56,872 nt of DNA, from the NCBI GenBank assembly GCA_902563435.1, contig CACEXE010000009.1, forward strand, positions 1-56,872. The letters are read 5' to 3'. This stretch comes from an uncultured Pelagibacteraceae bacterium. Its GTDB lineage: Bacteria; Pseudomonadota; Alphaproteobacteria; Pelagibacterales; Pelagibacteraceae. The notes under the pieces are model-generated. The model did no database searches and was not told the DNA's origin. It saw only the letters and a list, made by a program, of their open reading frames with translations. Each line of letters starts with the position of its first letter. Position 1 is the stretch's first letter. Shown in pieces: positions 46,162 through 55,547 of the stretch. The translations under genes and the position numbers were made by a program.

Positions 46162-46324
46162 TCTCGTGCTTTCTAAAAAAAGGGATTAAAAAAACAATAC
46201 ATGCAACTAGAAAAAAAAGACTTCCAAACATAGCCCAAAAACTTCCTACACTTGATATGATAAAACCTAATGCAGAAATAATGAATAAAATCCAACCAAT
46301 TAAATTAATATTTTTATTGCTCAT
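46151..46324 (-). CDS. 57-residue membrane protein between blh and ispH
   Basis: From ATG 46324 (MSNKNINLIGWILF) the protein has two membrane segments and a basic, charged tail FFRKHESEK. A TTG at 46333 would add three Lys-rich residues. The start overlaps the blh stop by 11 bases and its end overlaps the ispH start by 11 bases, so it links translation of the retinal genes to ispH. No family is recognised. Confidence 0.65.
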   Translation of the reverse strand: MSNKNINLIGWILFIISALGFIISSVGSFWAMFGSLFFLVACIVFLIPFFRKHESEK

Positions 46325-47207
46325 TTTTTTCAATTAAATATTCGAGCAATATATGTGGAAAAGTTAATGAGGCCAAACCAATAAAAATAACCTGATATAT
46401 AGTTTCATTAAATTCGTTATAATTATTCAGAATTAATATTGAAATAATATATCCTAAAATTGTCAAAATTGTTAGTGGAAGGGCTTTTTTAATGAATATT
46501 GGCAAACCTTTTGTCAAATTTTTATTTATTTCTCTAATCAAAGAAATTGAGTGCCTAATAGAATGTAAAAAGCAAAAGTAAATCGTAAAAGCAATTATTG
46601 GATTAAGAAAATAATTTAGCATTAATATTGATAAATAATCCATTAATAATAATGACTTTGCTTCGATACTTTTGTTTAACGATAAAATAATTCCAGAAAT
46701 TAAAGATAGTAAGATAAATATGAATAATATCTCATTAGATATTATTAAATTATTTGAAATATAAAAATTTAATGTTTCGAATATTGCTAGTGTTTCCTCT
46801 TTATGGAAAAACAAGGGTGATGTAATTATTAATGATCCTTTTAAAAAATAAATTAATTCAAACTTTTCTTTTTGATTGATAAATTCAGAGTCCTCTTTAC
46901 CAAAATGATAAGCAGCTATAATTAAAAATAAGAAAAGTAATGATTTTGGAAATATTAACCAAATCAATATTATAAGTGCACCAAGAAGCAAATAGCTCAA
47001 ATAAAAAATACCCATTGATCTATATCCAAAATATTTAATCAGTTTTTTACCTTTAATATGATCCAGAGAACCATGAGATATTCCAATTGTTAAAATAAGA
47101 AACAATGAAATTAGTAAGAAACTTCCTTCTCTCAGATATTTTATTCCAGATAAAAGTATACATAAATTAAAAAAAATTAAAGAGTGGTAAAAATTAATTC
47201 TAATCAT
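46314..47207 (-). CDS. blh: Beta-carotene 15,15'-dioxygenase, Brp/Blh family
   Basis: The 297-residue membrane enzyme cleaves beta-carotene into two retinal molecules. The metal-binding His residues lie in family positions: GISHGSLDH (42-50), AAYHFGKED (about 98), CFLHSIRH (about 217) and FPHILLE near the C-terminus. About eight to ten helices are visible. It follows crtY with an 8-base overlap. In marine bacteria Blh makes the chromophore of proteorhodopsin; no rhodopsin gene is in this window, so it should be elsewhere in the genome. Confidence 0.93.
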   Translation of the reverse strand: MIRINFYHSLIFFNLCILLSGIKYLREGSFLLISLFLILTIGISHGSLDHIKGKKLIKYFGYRSMGIFYLSYLLLGALIILIWLIFPKSLLFLFLIIAAYHFGKEDSEFINQKEKFELIYFLKGSLIITSPLFFHKEETLAIFETLNFYISNNLIISNEILFIFILLSLISGIILSLNKSIEAKSLLLMDYLSILMLNYFLNPIIAFTIYFCFLHSIRHSISLIREINKNLTKGLPIFIKKALPLTILTILGYIISILILNNYNEFNETIYQVIFIGLASLTFPHILLEYLIEKNEQ

Positions 47208-48276
47208 TTAATTTAAAAAGTGCTCTTATAAAAATCCATTTAGGCATTTTTAATATTATTGATAAATCTTCAAATAAGTTACTTCTATTCGACAAAAATT
47301 TTATAACAGTATTAGATTTATTATTAAACATCCTAAAAAAAATATTCGGCATTTTGCTTGGATTATTTTTAAGAACTTTTAAAAAAATATTATCAAGAAA
47401 TTGATATTTTTTCTTAATTTGAAAAGTTTTCAATTTATCAATATTTTCAATATTTTCTCTTATATATTTACTTTGTTCTTGAATATTTAGAAAAGTATAA
47501 CCAGTGCTTAACCTTGTCATACCACCAGCTGTTCCAATATTAATTTTATTTTTTACTTGGTCAATTATTGGGTAAAAAAGAGGTATAGCACCCACTTCTT
47601 TGTATGTAATCTTATAATCTTTTATTTTTAGATTATTCTCAATATATTCTTTAATTTGCTGATCATAATCTTTTTGGGAATCGTCATTCATTTCTGATAA
47701 CCATGTTGTTTCAACTAATGCTGTCTTTTTCGAATATGGAAGTGTATAAAAAAAATGAACACTTCCTCTCTGTTCACAATCAAAATCCATTAGATTCATC
47801 ATTTCTTCATCAAAAAATTCCTTTTTTGTCTCTATTTCTACCCCACAGAAATGTTGCCAAAGACCAGAGTTTTGATTATTTAAATTTGGGACACTATTAA
47901 ATACCAAGGAGTTTTCAAAATTTATATTTTGATCATTTTTGTGAAAGGAAATATTTTTATTTTCTTTTAATTTGTTGTTAATCTTCTCATAAAATAACCC
48001 ACTATCAATACTTTGATAATGATAATTATCGCACTCTAGATGTCTGGTTTTTTGAGGCACATTTATGGAGAAATGTTTCCAATTTTTTTTTACACAATCC
48101 TCAAAATTATGTGGGAATGTTTTCCAAAAAGACCAAGTTTTATCTTTTTTATATTCATCTCTTGGCTCAATAATAGCTAAAGTTTTATTTTTTAACTTAT
48201 TATTGATCTCTAATTCATATGCTAAAGATAATCCTGCACAACCACCACCAATTATGATAAAATCAAAATCTTTCAT
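47200..48276 (-). CDS. crtY: Lycopene beta-cyclase
   Basis: The 358-residue flavoprotein closes both ends of lycopene to give beta-carotene. It begins FDFIIIGGGCAGLSLAYEL (dinucleotide site near 10-15) and has IEPRDEYKKDKTWSFWK, the CrtY-family segment after the first strand. GTAGGMTRLSTGYTF near residue 255 is another family mark. It overlaps crtB by 14 bases and blh by 8. The order crtI-crtB-crtY-blh is one uninterrupted transcription unit. Confidence 0.94.
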   Translation of the reverse strand: MKDFDFIIIGGGCAGLSLAYELEINNKLKNKTLAIIEPRDEYKKDKTWSFWKTFPHNFEDCVKKNWKHFSINVPQKTRHLECDNYHYQSIDSGLFYEKINNKLKENKNISFHKNDQNINFENSLVFNSVPNLNNQNSGLWQHFCGVEIETKKEFFDEEMMNLMDFDCEQRGSVHFFYTLPYSKKTALVETTWLSEMNDDSQKDYDQQIKEYIENNLKIKDYKITYKEVGAIPLFYPIIDQVKNKINIGTAGGMTRLSTGYTFLNIQEQSKYIRENIENIDKLKTFQIKKKYQFLDNIFLKVLKNNPSKMPNIFFRMFNNKSNTVIKFLSNRSNLFEDLSIILKMPKWIFIRALFKLND

Positions 48277-49114
48277 TTAAATTTATTTCCTCACTAATTA
48301 ATTCGTGTTCTTTATCTCTAAGGTGATTATGGTTTTTAATCAATGATAGTTTAAGCAAGTCATATATAGATAATAATGTTTGCAATATTTTGCCACTATT
48401 ACTAACAAAAATTTTACCTGATTGGTTGTAATCTTGAATTGTTTGTTTCTTAATAATATTTTTACCAATTTGCCTATAAACTCTTCTTGCTACTAAAATT
48501 GAAAATCTAAGATTTAATGGAATATCCTTTATTGAAGAAAAGCTACTATCATAAAATAAATCTGCAGTTGCCAATGTTTCTTTTATGGCTTCAAAATTAT
48601 GTTTAATATAAAACCTTTTATTTTTAGAATCTTCTATTACATCTCTAGAAATATTTGTAAGCTGCATTGCTATACCTAAATCTATAGCAGATTTAAGAGA
48701 GCTAGAGTTTGTAACATTTAGAATTTTTGCCATCATTAATCCAACAGTCCCCGCTACTCTATATGAATAAATTAACAATTCCTTCTTTGAACTTAATCTT
48801 ACTTCATTTTGAATATCAGACTCCACACCATCGAATAAGTCTTCTACAATTTTTGTGGAAATATTATATTCACCCATTAATACCCACATATTTTTAATTA
48901 TATGGTTCTGAAATTCTTTATTGATAAAATTATTTTTGAAGTTTAAAAATCTTCTTAACTTAACATCAATTATACCTTCGTCGTCTGCTATATTGTCTAA
49001 AGTTCTACAAAAATCGTATAAATTAGAACATTTCAAATAAGTTTCTTTTGGAAGAAAAAAACCAGCCCAATTAAATGATTTTGCATATAGTGATAGAAAA
49101 CTCTTTTTCTCCAT
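48263..49114 (-). CDS. crtB: Phytoene synthase
   Basis: The 283-residue enzyme condenses two GGPP molecules to phytoene. The Asp-rich motifs are DFCRTLDNIADD (about 34-45) and NISRDVIED near 160, with YSYRVAGTVGLMM between them. It shares one base with crtI and overlaps crtY by 14. The GGPP synthase gene (crtE) is not in the window and must be elsewhere or replaced by another prenyl synthase. Confidence 0.95.
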   Translation of the reverse strand: MEKKSFLSLYAKSFNWAGFFLPKETYLKCSNLYDFCRTLDNIADDEGIIDVKLRRFLNFKNNFINKEFQNHIIKNMWVLMGEYNISTKIVEDLFDGVESDIQNEVRLSSKKELLIYSYRVAGTVGLMMAKILNVTNSSSLKSAIDLGIAMQLTNISRDVIEDSKNKRFYIKHNFEAIKETLATADLFYDSSFSSIKDIPLNLRFSILVARRVYRQIGKNIIKKQTIQDYNQSGKIFVSNSGKILQTLLSIYDLLKLSLIKNHNHLRDKEHELISEEINLNERF

Positions 49115-50571
49115 TACAAAATTTTGTCTAAGACTTTTGCTGAAGATAGTACTCCTGGCACACCTGCTCCAGGATGAGTACCTGCTCCAACAAAATATAA
49201 ACCATCAAAAATCTCTGATTTATTATGAAATCTAAAATAAGCTGATTGGGTAAATTTTGGTTGAATAGAAAAACCTGAGCCATATTTTGTATTTAATTCT
49301 TTCTCAAAATAATCAGGAGTTAAGTAAAAATCCTCTACAATATTTTCACTTAAATTAGGTAATAAACTTTCCTCCATCTTTTTAATAACTAAGTTTTTCA
49401 TTCTATCTCCCTCAATAGACCAGTCTATGCCAGATTGGTTATTAGGAACTGGCACCAACACATAAAAACAATCATGATTATCAGGTGCCATCGATTTATC
49501 CGTAGCTGTTGGTCTATGTAAATAGTAACTAATGTCGTCATTTAATTTTTTATTATTAAAAATATCATCCAAGTGTTCCTTGTACTTATCTCCAAATTTG
49601 ATTGTATGATGTTCAACATCGTCGTAAACTTTTTTGGTTCCAAAATAATAAACAAACAAACCCATTGAATATTCCATTCTTTTCATTTTCCAATTAAAAA
49701 TAGAATTACTATTATTTGTATTTGCTAATTTTGAGTAAACTGCAGGTGGATCGGCGTTACAAATAACATTATCTGTTTCTATTCTATCTCCATTATTTAG
49801 TTCAACCCCAGTTATTTTATTTTTATTTGATATGATTTTATTTACTTCAAAACCTTTTAATATTTTTATATTTTCTTCATTCATTAGTTTTTCCATGCCA
49901 TTTATTATTTGACCAGTACCACCCATTGAATAATGAATTCCCCACTTTTTTTCTAAATATAAAATTAATCCGTATATTGATGTTGTTGTGAATGGATTAC
50001 CACCTACCAATAGAGGATGCATACTAAGTAATCTTCTTAATTTTTCATCTTCAATATATGAGGAAACCAAACCATAAACAGATTTATAACTCTTTAGATT
50101 AAATAAAGAGGGTATTTGCTTTAACATAAAAGAGGGTTTATCAAACGGGACATCTGATAGTTCCGTAAAACCTTTATCAAAAATCTTTTTTGTAAAATTA
50201 ACTAAATTTTTATACCCGTTAACATCTTTTTCGTTGATCTTTTTTATTTGATTAACCATTTCTTCTTCATCACCAGAATAGTCAAACTTAAAACCATCTT
50301 CAAAAACAAATTGATACCAAGTTTTTAAAGATTTTATTTCTAAATAGTCTTTTGAATTCTTGTCAAAAAGCTGAAATAATTCATCTATCAAGTAGGGCGC
50401 TGTTATCACAGTTGGACCACCATCAAATGTAAATCCATTTCTTTTAAAGACTCTTGCCCGTCCACCTAAATCTTCATGTTTTTCAATCAAAGTTACATTA
50501 TGGCCTTTAGCTTTTAACCTTAATGCTGCAGCCATACCACCAAAACCTGATCCTATCACTATCGAATTCAT
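49114..50571 (-). CDS. crtI: Phytoene desaturase
   Basis: The 485-residue FAD enzyme desaturates phytoene to lycopene. The FAD site is VIGSGFGGMAAALRL near 5-19, followed by GGRARVFKRNGFTFDGGPT. The C-terminal signature GLYFVGAGTHPGAGVPGVL is typical. It is the first retinal-pathway gene and starts 44 bases after atpF on the same strand. That gap contains TATAAAAT, so the crt genes may have their own promoter or be read through from the atp genes. Confidence 0.96.
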   Translation of the reverse strand: MNSIVIGSGFGGMAAALRLKAKGHNVTLIEKHEDLGGRARVFKRNGFTFDGGPTVITAPYLIDELFQLFDKNSKDYLEIKSLKTWYQFVFEDGFKFDYSGDEEEMVNQIKKINEKDVNGYKNLVNFTKKIFDKGFTELSDVPFDKPSFMLKQIPSLFNLKSYKSVYGLVSSYIEDEKLRRLLSMHPLLVGGNPFTTTSIYGLILYLEKKWGIHYSMGGTGQIINGMEKLMNEENIKILKGFEVNKIISNKNKITGVELNNGDRIETDNVICNADPPAVYSKLANTNNSNSIFNWKMKRMEYSMGLFVYYFGTKKVYDDVEHHTIKFGDKYKEHLDDIFNNKKLNDDISYYLHRPTATDKSMAPDNHDCFYVLVPVPNNQSGIDWSIEGDRMKNLVIKKMEESLLPNLSENIVEDFYLTPDYFEKELNTKYGSGFSIQPKFTQSAYFRFHNKSEIFDGLYFVGAGTHPGAGVPGVLSSAKVLDKIL

Positions 50572-50615
50572 AATTTGGATTTTATATTATTTTAAGAAAA
50601 TGTAACGTAATTTAG

Positions 50616-51110
50616 TTATGAATTAATTTTTTTTAATTCAGTCTTTGCTTCTTCAAGATTTTTTTCAAATAGATTATCTAATTTAGATTTATCAACTGTA
50701 GTTGTTATTATTTTTTTTACAGATCCTAGGGCAATTTTAATAGAAGTATCTTTGATTTCTTTAATTGCTCCCTCTTTCATCTGATTAATTTTTGTTTGAG
50801 TTAAATTCTTCTTTATTTCAGAAGATTTATGAAATTTTTCATTCATGCTTATAACAAGTTGTTCAGACTCAGCTTTAGCTTGATCAAGGATTTTTTTGGA
50901 CTCCCCTTCAACAGAATTAAGTTTAGTTTGAGCTTCATCTAAAAGTTTTTTTGACTCAACTCTTAACTTTTCACTTTCATCTATTTCTTTTTTTATATCT
51001 CCTATCATTTTTGTTAGGAGATTGTTTATATTCTGAGGTATTTTAAAATATGTCAATAGACCTATAAAAATAAAAAACGATATAGCTACCCAAAAAGTTG
51101 CATCAAACAT
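50616..51110 (-). CDS. atpF: ATP synthase F0 subunit b
   Basis: The 164-residue stator subunit has one N-terminal membrane helix (about 5-25, DATFWVAISFFIFIGLLTYF) and a long charged coiled coil. It pairs with b' to hold F1 against rotation. Alphaproteobacteria carry both b and b'; here b follows b' with an 8-base overlap. The F1 genes are not in the window, as in other alphaproteobacteria where F0 and F1 operons are separate. Confidence 0.92.
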   Translation of the reverse strand: MFDATFWVAISFFIFIGLLTYFKIPQNINNLLTKMIGDIKKEIDESEKLRVESKKLLDEAQTKLNSVEGESKKILDQAKAESEQLVISMNEKFHKSSEIKKNLTQTKINQMKEGAIKEIKDTSIKIALGSVKKIITTTVDKSKLDNLFEKNLEEAKTELKKINS

Positions 51111-51690
51111 CTTTTCTCTCTCTGTTTATTTTTGATTCGTCTCCTACGATTGCTGCTATGCTGCTACTATTTACTTCTTCACCAATTAGCTCTTTTATTA
51201 ACTCAGCTGATGTTTCAGCTGCTATTTTATTTATTTTTTCCCCTGACTTCTGCTTTAAATCAGACAATTCCTTTTCTACTTCACTTATTTCTTCATCAAG
51301 ATCTTTCTCTAATGCAGCTCTTTTTTTATTAATATCATCCAAAATCTTTTCTCTAGCTTCATTAAAGTAACTTTTAGCTTTAAGTTTGCTGTCTAAAATA
51401 ATCTTTTCATATTCGTCAATTTTTTTTTGACTTTCTTCTTTTTGTTTATCTGCAGTCTCAATATTTTCAAGTATTTGAGATTTCCTAGTTTCTAAATTAT
51501 CGCTAATCTTAGGTAATATAACTTTCGTCAAAACAATAAAAAGTATTCCAAACGTGATGATAAGCCAGAAGATTTGAGAAATCCAAAACTCTGGATTAAG
51601 TTGAGGCATACCACCACTTTCAGCGGCAAATACTGTATTAAAACATGCAAAGCATGTAACGAATAATAAAATAACTATTTTTTTTAACAT
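51103..51690 (-). CDS. atpF': ATP synthase F0 subunit b'
   Basis: The 195-residue subunit has a cleavable-looking leader MLKKIVILLFVTCFACFN ending VFA, then MPQLNPEFWISQIFWLIITF, the b' phrase leading into the membrane helix (about 33-56). A long coiled coil follows. It lies 3 bases after atpE and overlaps atpF by 8 bases. The leader peptide before the b' helix is seen in several alphaproteobacteria. Confidence 0.91.
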   Translation of the reverse strand: MLKKIVILLFVTCFACFNTVFAAESGGMPQLNPEFWISQIFWLIITFGILFIVLTKVILPKISDNLETRKSQILENIETADKQKEESQKKIDEYEKIILDSKLKAKSYFNEAREKILDDINKKRAALEKDLDEEISEVEKELSDLKQKSGEKINKIAAETSAELIKELIGEEVNSSSIAAIVGDESKINRERKDV

Positions 51691-51693
51691 TAA

Positions 51694-51921
51694 CTAAAAT
51701 GCAAATAAAATAATCAACGCAACTACTAGTCCAAACAATCCTGTTGCTTCAGCTAAAGCAAATCCTAATAATAAGTTAGGGAATTGTTTTTGAGCTGCAG
51801 ATGGATTTCTCATAGCACCAGATAAGTAATTACCAAAGATAATTCCTATACCAACTCCTGCACCTGCTAGTGCGATAGCTGCTAAGCCTGCTCCTATCAT
51901 TTTTGCTGCTTCTAATTCCAT
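51694..51921 (-). CDS. atpE: ATP synthase F0 subunit c
   Basis: The 75-residue rotor-ring subunit is a two-helix hairpin. The ion-carrying carboxylate is E58 in GFALAEATGLFGL; the polar loop is AMRNPSA. The first helix is Gly/Ala-rich and lacks the Gln seen in sodium-binding rings, so proton coupling is expected. A strong AAGGAGGAAA-type ribosome site lies upstream, consistent with the need for many c copies. Confidence 0.96.
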   Translation of the reverse strand: MELEAAKMIGAGLAAIALAGAGVGIGIIFGNYLSGAMRNPSAAQKQFPNLLLGFALAEATGLFGLVVALIILFAF

Positions 51922-51938
51922 TTTTCCTCCTTTTTTTA

Positions 51939-52673
51939 TTAATGGTGTAGATTTAATGCATCATTTAAATAAATGCATGTTAAAATTGCAAATACATACG
52001 CTTGAAGAAAAGCAACTAGTATCTCCAAACCCGTAAGTGCAACCGAAAAACTAAGTGGAAGCCATCCACCTACAATTCCTAAGCTTATAACAAAGCCTCC
52101 AAATACCTTCATCATAGTGTGACCAGCCATCATATTAGCAAACAATCTTACAGATAAGCTAATTGGTCTACTTAAATACGAAATAATTTCAATAACAACT
52201 ATTAGTGGAAGTAGAACCATTGGAACTCCACTTGGTACAAACAATTTCAAATACCCCAATCCATGTTTCATAAATCCAATAATTGTCACTCCAATGAAAA
52301 TAAATGCTGCCAATACAAATGTAACTATAATATGGCTTGTGACTGTAAATGCGTAAGGTATCATTCCAAACATGTTACAAAAAAGTACAAACATAAATAA
52401 TGAGAAAATAAACGAAAAGTACGGTTTTGCTTTTGATCCTGCTGTGTCACTAATCATTTTGGCGACAAAGGAATAACTTAATTCTGATAATAATTGTAAT
52501 TTATCAGGTATTAGGGTTTTTTTCTTTGCTCCTAGATTAAAAATTATCAAAATGGCTAAAGAACTAATAACCATAAATAAACTTGCATTAGTGAAAGAAA
52601 TATCGACTGAGCCTAACTTTATTTCCGGACCAATTCTATAAACATTGAATTGGTACATTGGATTTGATGCCAT
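51939..52673 (-). CDS. atpB: ATP synthase F0 subunit a
   Basis: The 244-residue subunit forms the two proton half-channels beside the c ring. The essential Arg is R176 in ISLSVRLFANMMAGH. About five to six helices are present. It follows atpI by 9 bases and precedes atpE by 17. Length and motif are standard for the alphaproteobacterial form. Confidence 0.96.
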   Translation of the reverse strand: MASNPMYQFNVYRIGPEIKLGSVDISFTNASLFMVISSLAILIIFNLGAKKKTLIPDKLQLLSELSYSFVAKMISDTAGSKAKPYFSFIFSLFMFVLFCNMFGMIPYAFTVTSHIIVTFVLAAFIFIGVTIIGFMKHGLGYLKLFVPSGVPMVLLPLIVVIEIISYLSRPISLSVRLFANMMAGHTMMKVFGGFVISLGIVGGWLPLSFSVALTGLEILVAFLQAYVFAILTCIYLNDALNLHH

Positions 52674-52682
52674 TGTATTCTC

Positions 52683-52961
52683 TTATTTTTTTTGCATTTT
52701 TTTTGCCGATTTAATCACATTCATAATTCCTGCAATTACTCCTACAAAAAAAAATATTAAAATTAACCAGGGCTTAGTACCAAACCAATTGTCTAAAATA
52801 AACCCAATAATTGTCCCAACAGCTACGGCTGCAACTAATTCAGTGCTCATTTTAAAAGCATGACCCATTCCAGATGTTGACGGCTCTTTGCTCTCAGAAT
52901 ATTTGGATTTTGCTCTATTTTTTGCACTTTTAAGGCGAGTTTTAAAATCTTCTTCTTCCAT
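52683..52961 (-). CDS. atpI: ATP synthase accessory protein AtpI
   Basis: The 92-residue protein has a charged N-terminal half and two membrane helices (about 40-58 and 65-82), with GTIIGFILDNWFGTKPW, the AtpI signature. AtpI proteins assist c-ring assembly and magnesium supply. It is the first gene of the F0 set and begins 4 bases after the smc stop, so smc and the atp genes may be co-transcribed. Confidence 0.9.
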   Translation of the reverse strand: MEEEDFKTRLKSAKNRAKSKYSESKEPSTSGMGHAFKMSTELVAAVAVGTIIGFILDNWFGTKPWLILIFFFVGVIAGIMNVIKSAKKMQKK

Positions 52962-52965
52962 TAGC

Positions 52966-55539
52966 CTAAGCTACCATGCTCTCAGCTTTTTGAAGGTCAA
53001 CAGCAACTAGTTGACTTATCCCTTTCTCTGGCATTGTGACCCCATATAATCTATCCATTTTTGACATAGTTAACGCATGGTGGGTCACTATTATAAATCT
53101 TGTAGAAGTAATCTTTGTCAGTTCATTTAACAGATTACAAAATCTAGTTACATTTGCATCATCTAGTGGAGCGTCTACTTCATCTAAAACACAGATAGGT
53201 GAAGGGTTAGTTAAAAATACTGCAAATATTAAGGATAATGCTGTTAAAGCCTGTTCACCACCTGAAAGCAGGGTAATCGACTGAAGTCTTTTTCCAGGAG
53301 GACTTACTAGCATTTCCAAACCAGCATCTAGTGGATCATCAGAGTCTACTAGTTCTAATTTTGCACTTCCTCCATTAAACAATTTCGTGTACACCTCATT
53401 GAATTTTCTATTCACTCTCTCAAAGGCGTCCAATAATCTTTCTCGACCTTTTTGATTAAGTTCCGTTATGCTTTCCTTTAATTTTAATATTGCTGTAACA
53501 AGATCTTGTCTATCTTGTTCCATTTTTTTTATTTCAGTTTTATATTTTTCAGTTTCATCATCTGCTCTTAAGTTAACAGATCCAAGTTTTTCTCTTTCTC
53601 TCTTTTTTTCATCTAGTAATTCTTCTTGAGTGACCAAGTCAGGAAATTCAGCGTCTTTTTCAAGATTTGAATAATTAAGCATATTGTCTTCTTCAACATT
53701 TAACTCTGTCATAACTCTTTCTAAAAGGTCATTTCTTCTTTTATTTAAACCTTCAATCGTTGCTCCAGAACTTGCTTTCTTTTCTCTAATTTCAATTGAA
53801 TTTTCTTTTGTGTTGTTTAATTGGTTTCTAATTTCTGTAATATTATTATCGATTTTTTCAACTAAAATTTCATTCTCATTTTTTTCATTTTCTGAAATCC
53901 TTAAGTTTTCAGAAATTTTCCCTTTTTTTTCTGCTTGAGACTGAGGTTGTTTTTCCAGAGCATTCAATTTTTCTACAAGCTTATTTTTTCTTGTGTTGAG
54001 CTCATTAACCATCTTTTCAGAATTAGTTAAAAGATTTTGCCAGCTTTCAAATTCTTGATCAATTATACTTATTCTCTCTTTTCTTTTGACAGACTCATTT
54101 TTTATGTTTTGATTTTTACTGTAAGTTTCAGCATAATCGTCCTGTAATTTTTTTATTTGATCACTTTTTGATGTTAGAGTTGAAATCACATCATCATTCT
54201 CAACTTCTTTAACTTTCAAAATTAAATATGACAAGTCAATTATACATTCATCTAAAATTTTTATTGTCTGATGGTTTCTATTTTCTGAAATTAGTTTTTT
54301 AACTTCTTCGATTTTACTTTTTATGTTGTTAACAATTTCATTATTTTTTTGTAAAGTTTCAGCACTAAAACTCTCTAATAATTCATCCATTCTATCTTGT
54401 TCACTTTTTAATTTTGATTTAGAGTTTTCTAGATCTTGATTGGAAAGTTTTTCTGTTTCATAATATTTTGAGTCTGTATCAATTAAGTTATTTCTCTCCT
54501 CTTTTAATCTTTTTTCGTTAGAATTTGCGTCAATTACTATGCTTTTTTCTCTATCTATATCTTCATCTATAACTTTTATAGAACTTTTAATTGTATCTAT
54601 TTCCTCATTTATTCTAGTACTTTCCTCATCTAAAGCTTTCAGTTCAAGGTTTAACCTTTGAATCTTAGATAAATTTTCAATATTTTTTTGTCTTATTGGC
54701 TCAACTCTTTCAAGTTCATTTTTAATTTTAGTTTCTAATTCTTCAATTTGTTTATTAAATTCTTCTACTTTCCCATCTGCCTCATCATTTACTTCATTTT
54801 CTAAAGTGATTTCTTTATCAATTTCTAGAAGTCTTAAATAATAAAGCCCAGCCTCAACTTTTTTTATTTCTTCGGAAATTGATTTATATTTTGCAGCTTC
54901 CTCAGCTTGTTTTTCTAAATTTGCTAATTGTTTTTCTTGTTGTCTTCTAAGTTCGTCAGCTCTCTTTAAATTATTTTCTGCTGCTCCTAATCTAATTTCT
55001 GCTTCATGCCTTCTAACATGCAAACCAGCTATTCCAGCAGCTTCTTCAAGTATAGCTCTTCTATCAGATGGTTTTGCTGTAACTAATGCCCCGATCCTGC
55101 CTTGACTGATCAATGATGGTGAATGAGCCCCCGTAGATAGATCTGCAAAAAACATTTGCGCATCTTTAGCTCTAACTTCTTTGTTGTTTATGTAAAACTT
55201 TGATCCTTTATCTTTCTCAATCTTTCTTCGAATTTCTATTTCTTCTAGATCATTGTATTGGTGTGGTCCATCTTTGTTATCATTGTTTAAACTTAAAACT
55301 ACTTCAGCAATATTTTTTGATGGTTTATTTGATGTACCTGAAAATATTACATCCTCCATTCCAGAACCCCTCATACTTTTCGCTGAAGTTTCTCCCATGC
55401 ACCATCTAAGAGATTCAACTATGTTTGACTTGCCACAACCGTTAGGCCCAACAATTCCTGTAAGGCCTTTTTCAATTAAAAAGTTAGTTTTCTCTGCAAA
55501 AGACTTAAAGCCATTTAATTGGATTTTTTTAAACTCCAT
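52966..55539 (-). CDS. smc: Chromosome segregation ATPase SMC, short form
   Basis: The 857-residue protein has both SMC head halves. The N-terminal half has FKSFAEKT and Walker A GPNGCGKSN (31-39); LISQGRIGALVTAKP and RRAILEEAAGIAGLH follow. The C-terminal half has LLSGGEQALTALSL at about 757 and Walker B CVLDEVDAPLDD at about 787. Between them, residues 170-680 are almost entirely coiled coil. Typical bacterial SMC is near 1150 residues with a central hinge; I see no hinge-like globular segment here. The frame is open throughout, so this is not a frameshift. It condenses and segregates the chromosome; dsbA lies upstream and atpI downstream. Confidence 0.92.
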   Translation of the reverse strand: MEFKKIQLNGFKSFAEKTNFLIEKGLTGIVGPNGCGKSNIVESLRWCMGETSAKSMRGSGMEDVIFSGTSNKPSKNIAEVVLSLNNDNKDGPHQYNDLEEIEIRRKIEKDKGSKFYINNKEVRAKDAQMFFADLSTGAHSPSLISQGRIGALVTAKPSDRRAILEEAAGIAGLHVRRHEAEIRLGAAENNLKRADELRRQQEKQLANLEKQAEEAAKYKSISEEIKKVEAGLYYLRLLEIDKEITLENEVNDEADGKVEEFNKQIEELETKIKNELERVEPIRQKNIENLSKIQRLNLELKALDEESTRINEEIDTIKSSIKVIDEDIDREKSIVIDANSNEKRLKEERNNLIDTDSKYYETEKLSNQDLENSKSKLKSEQDRMDELLESFSAETLQKNNEIVNNIKSKIEEVKKLISENRNHQTIKILDECIIDLSYLILKVKEVENDDVISTLTSKSDQIKKLQDDYAETYSKNQNIKNESVKRKERISIIDQEFESWQNLLTNSEKMVNELNTRKNKLVEKLNALEKQPQSQAEKKGKISENLRISENEKNENEILVEKIDNNITEIRNQLNNTKENSIEIREKKASSGATIEGLNKRRNDLLERVMTELNVEEDNMLNYSNLEKDAEFPDLVTQEELLDEKKREREKLGSVNLRADDETEKYKTEIKKMEQDRQDLVTAILKLKESITELNQKGRERLLDAFERVNRKFNEVYTKLFNGGSAKLELVDSDDPLDAGLEMLVSPPGKRLQSITLLSGGEQALTALSLIFAVFLTNPSPICVLDEVDAPLDDANVTRFCNLLNELTKITSTRFIIVTHHALTMSKMDRLYGVTMPEKGISQLVAVDLQKAESMVA

Positions 55540-55547
55540 TCAATGAC

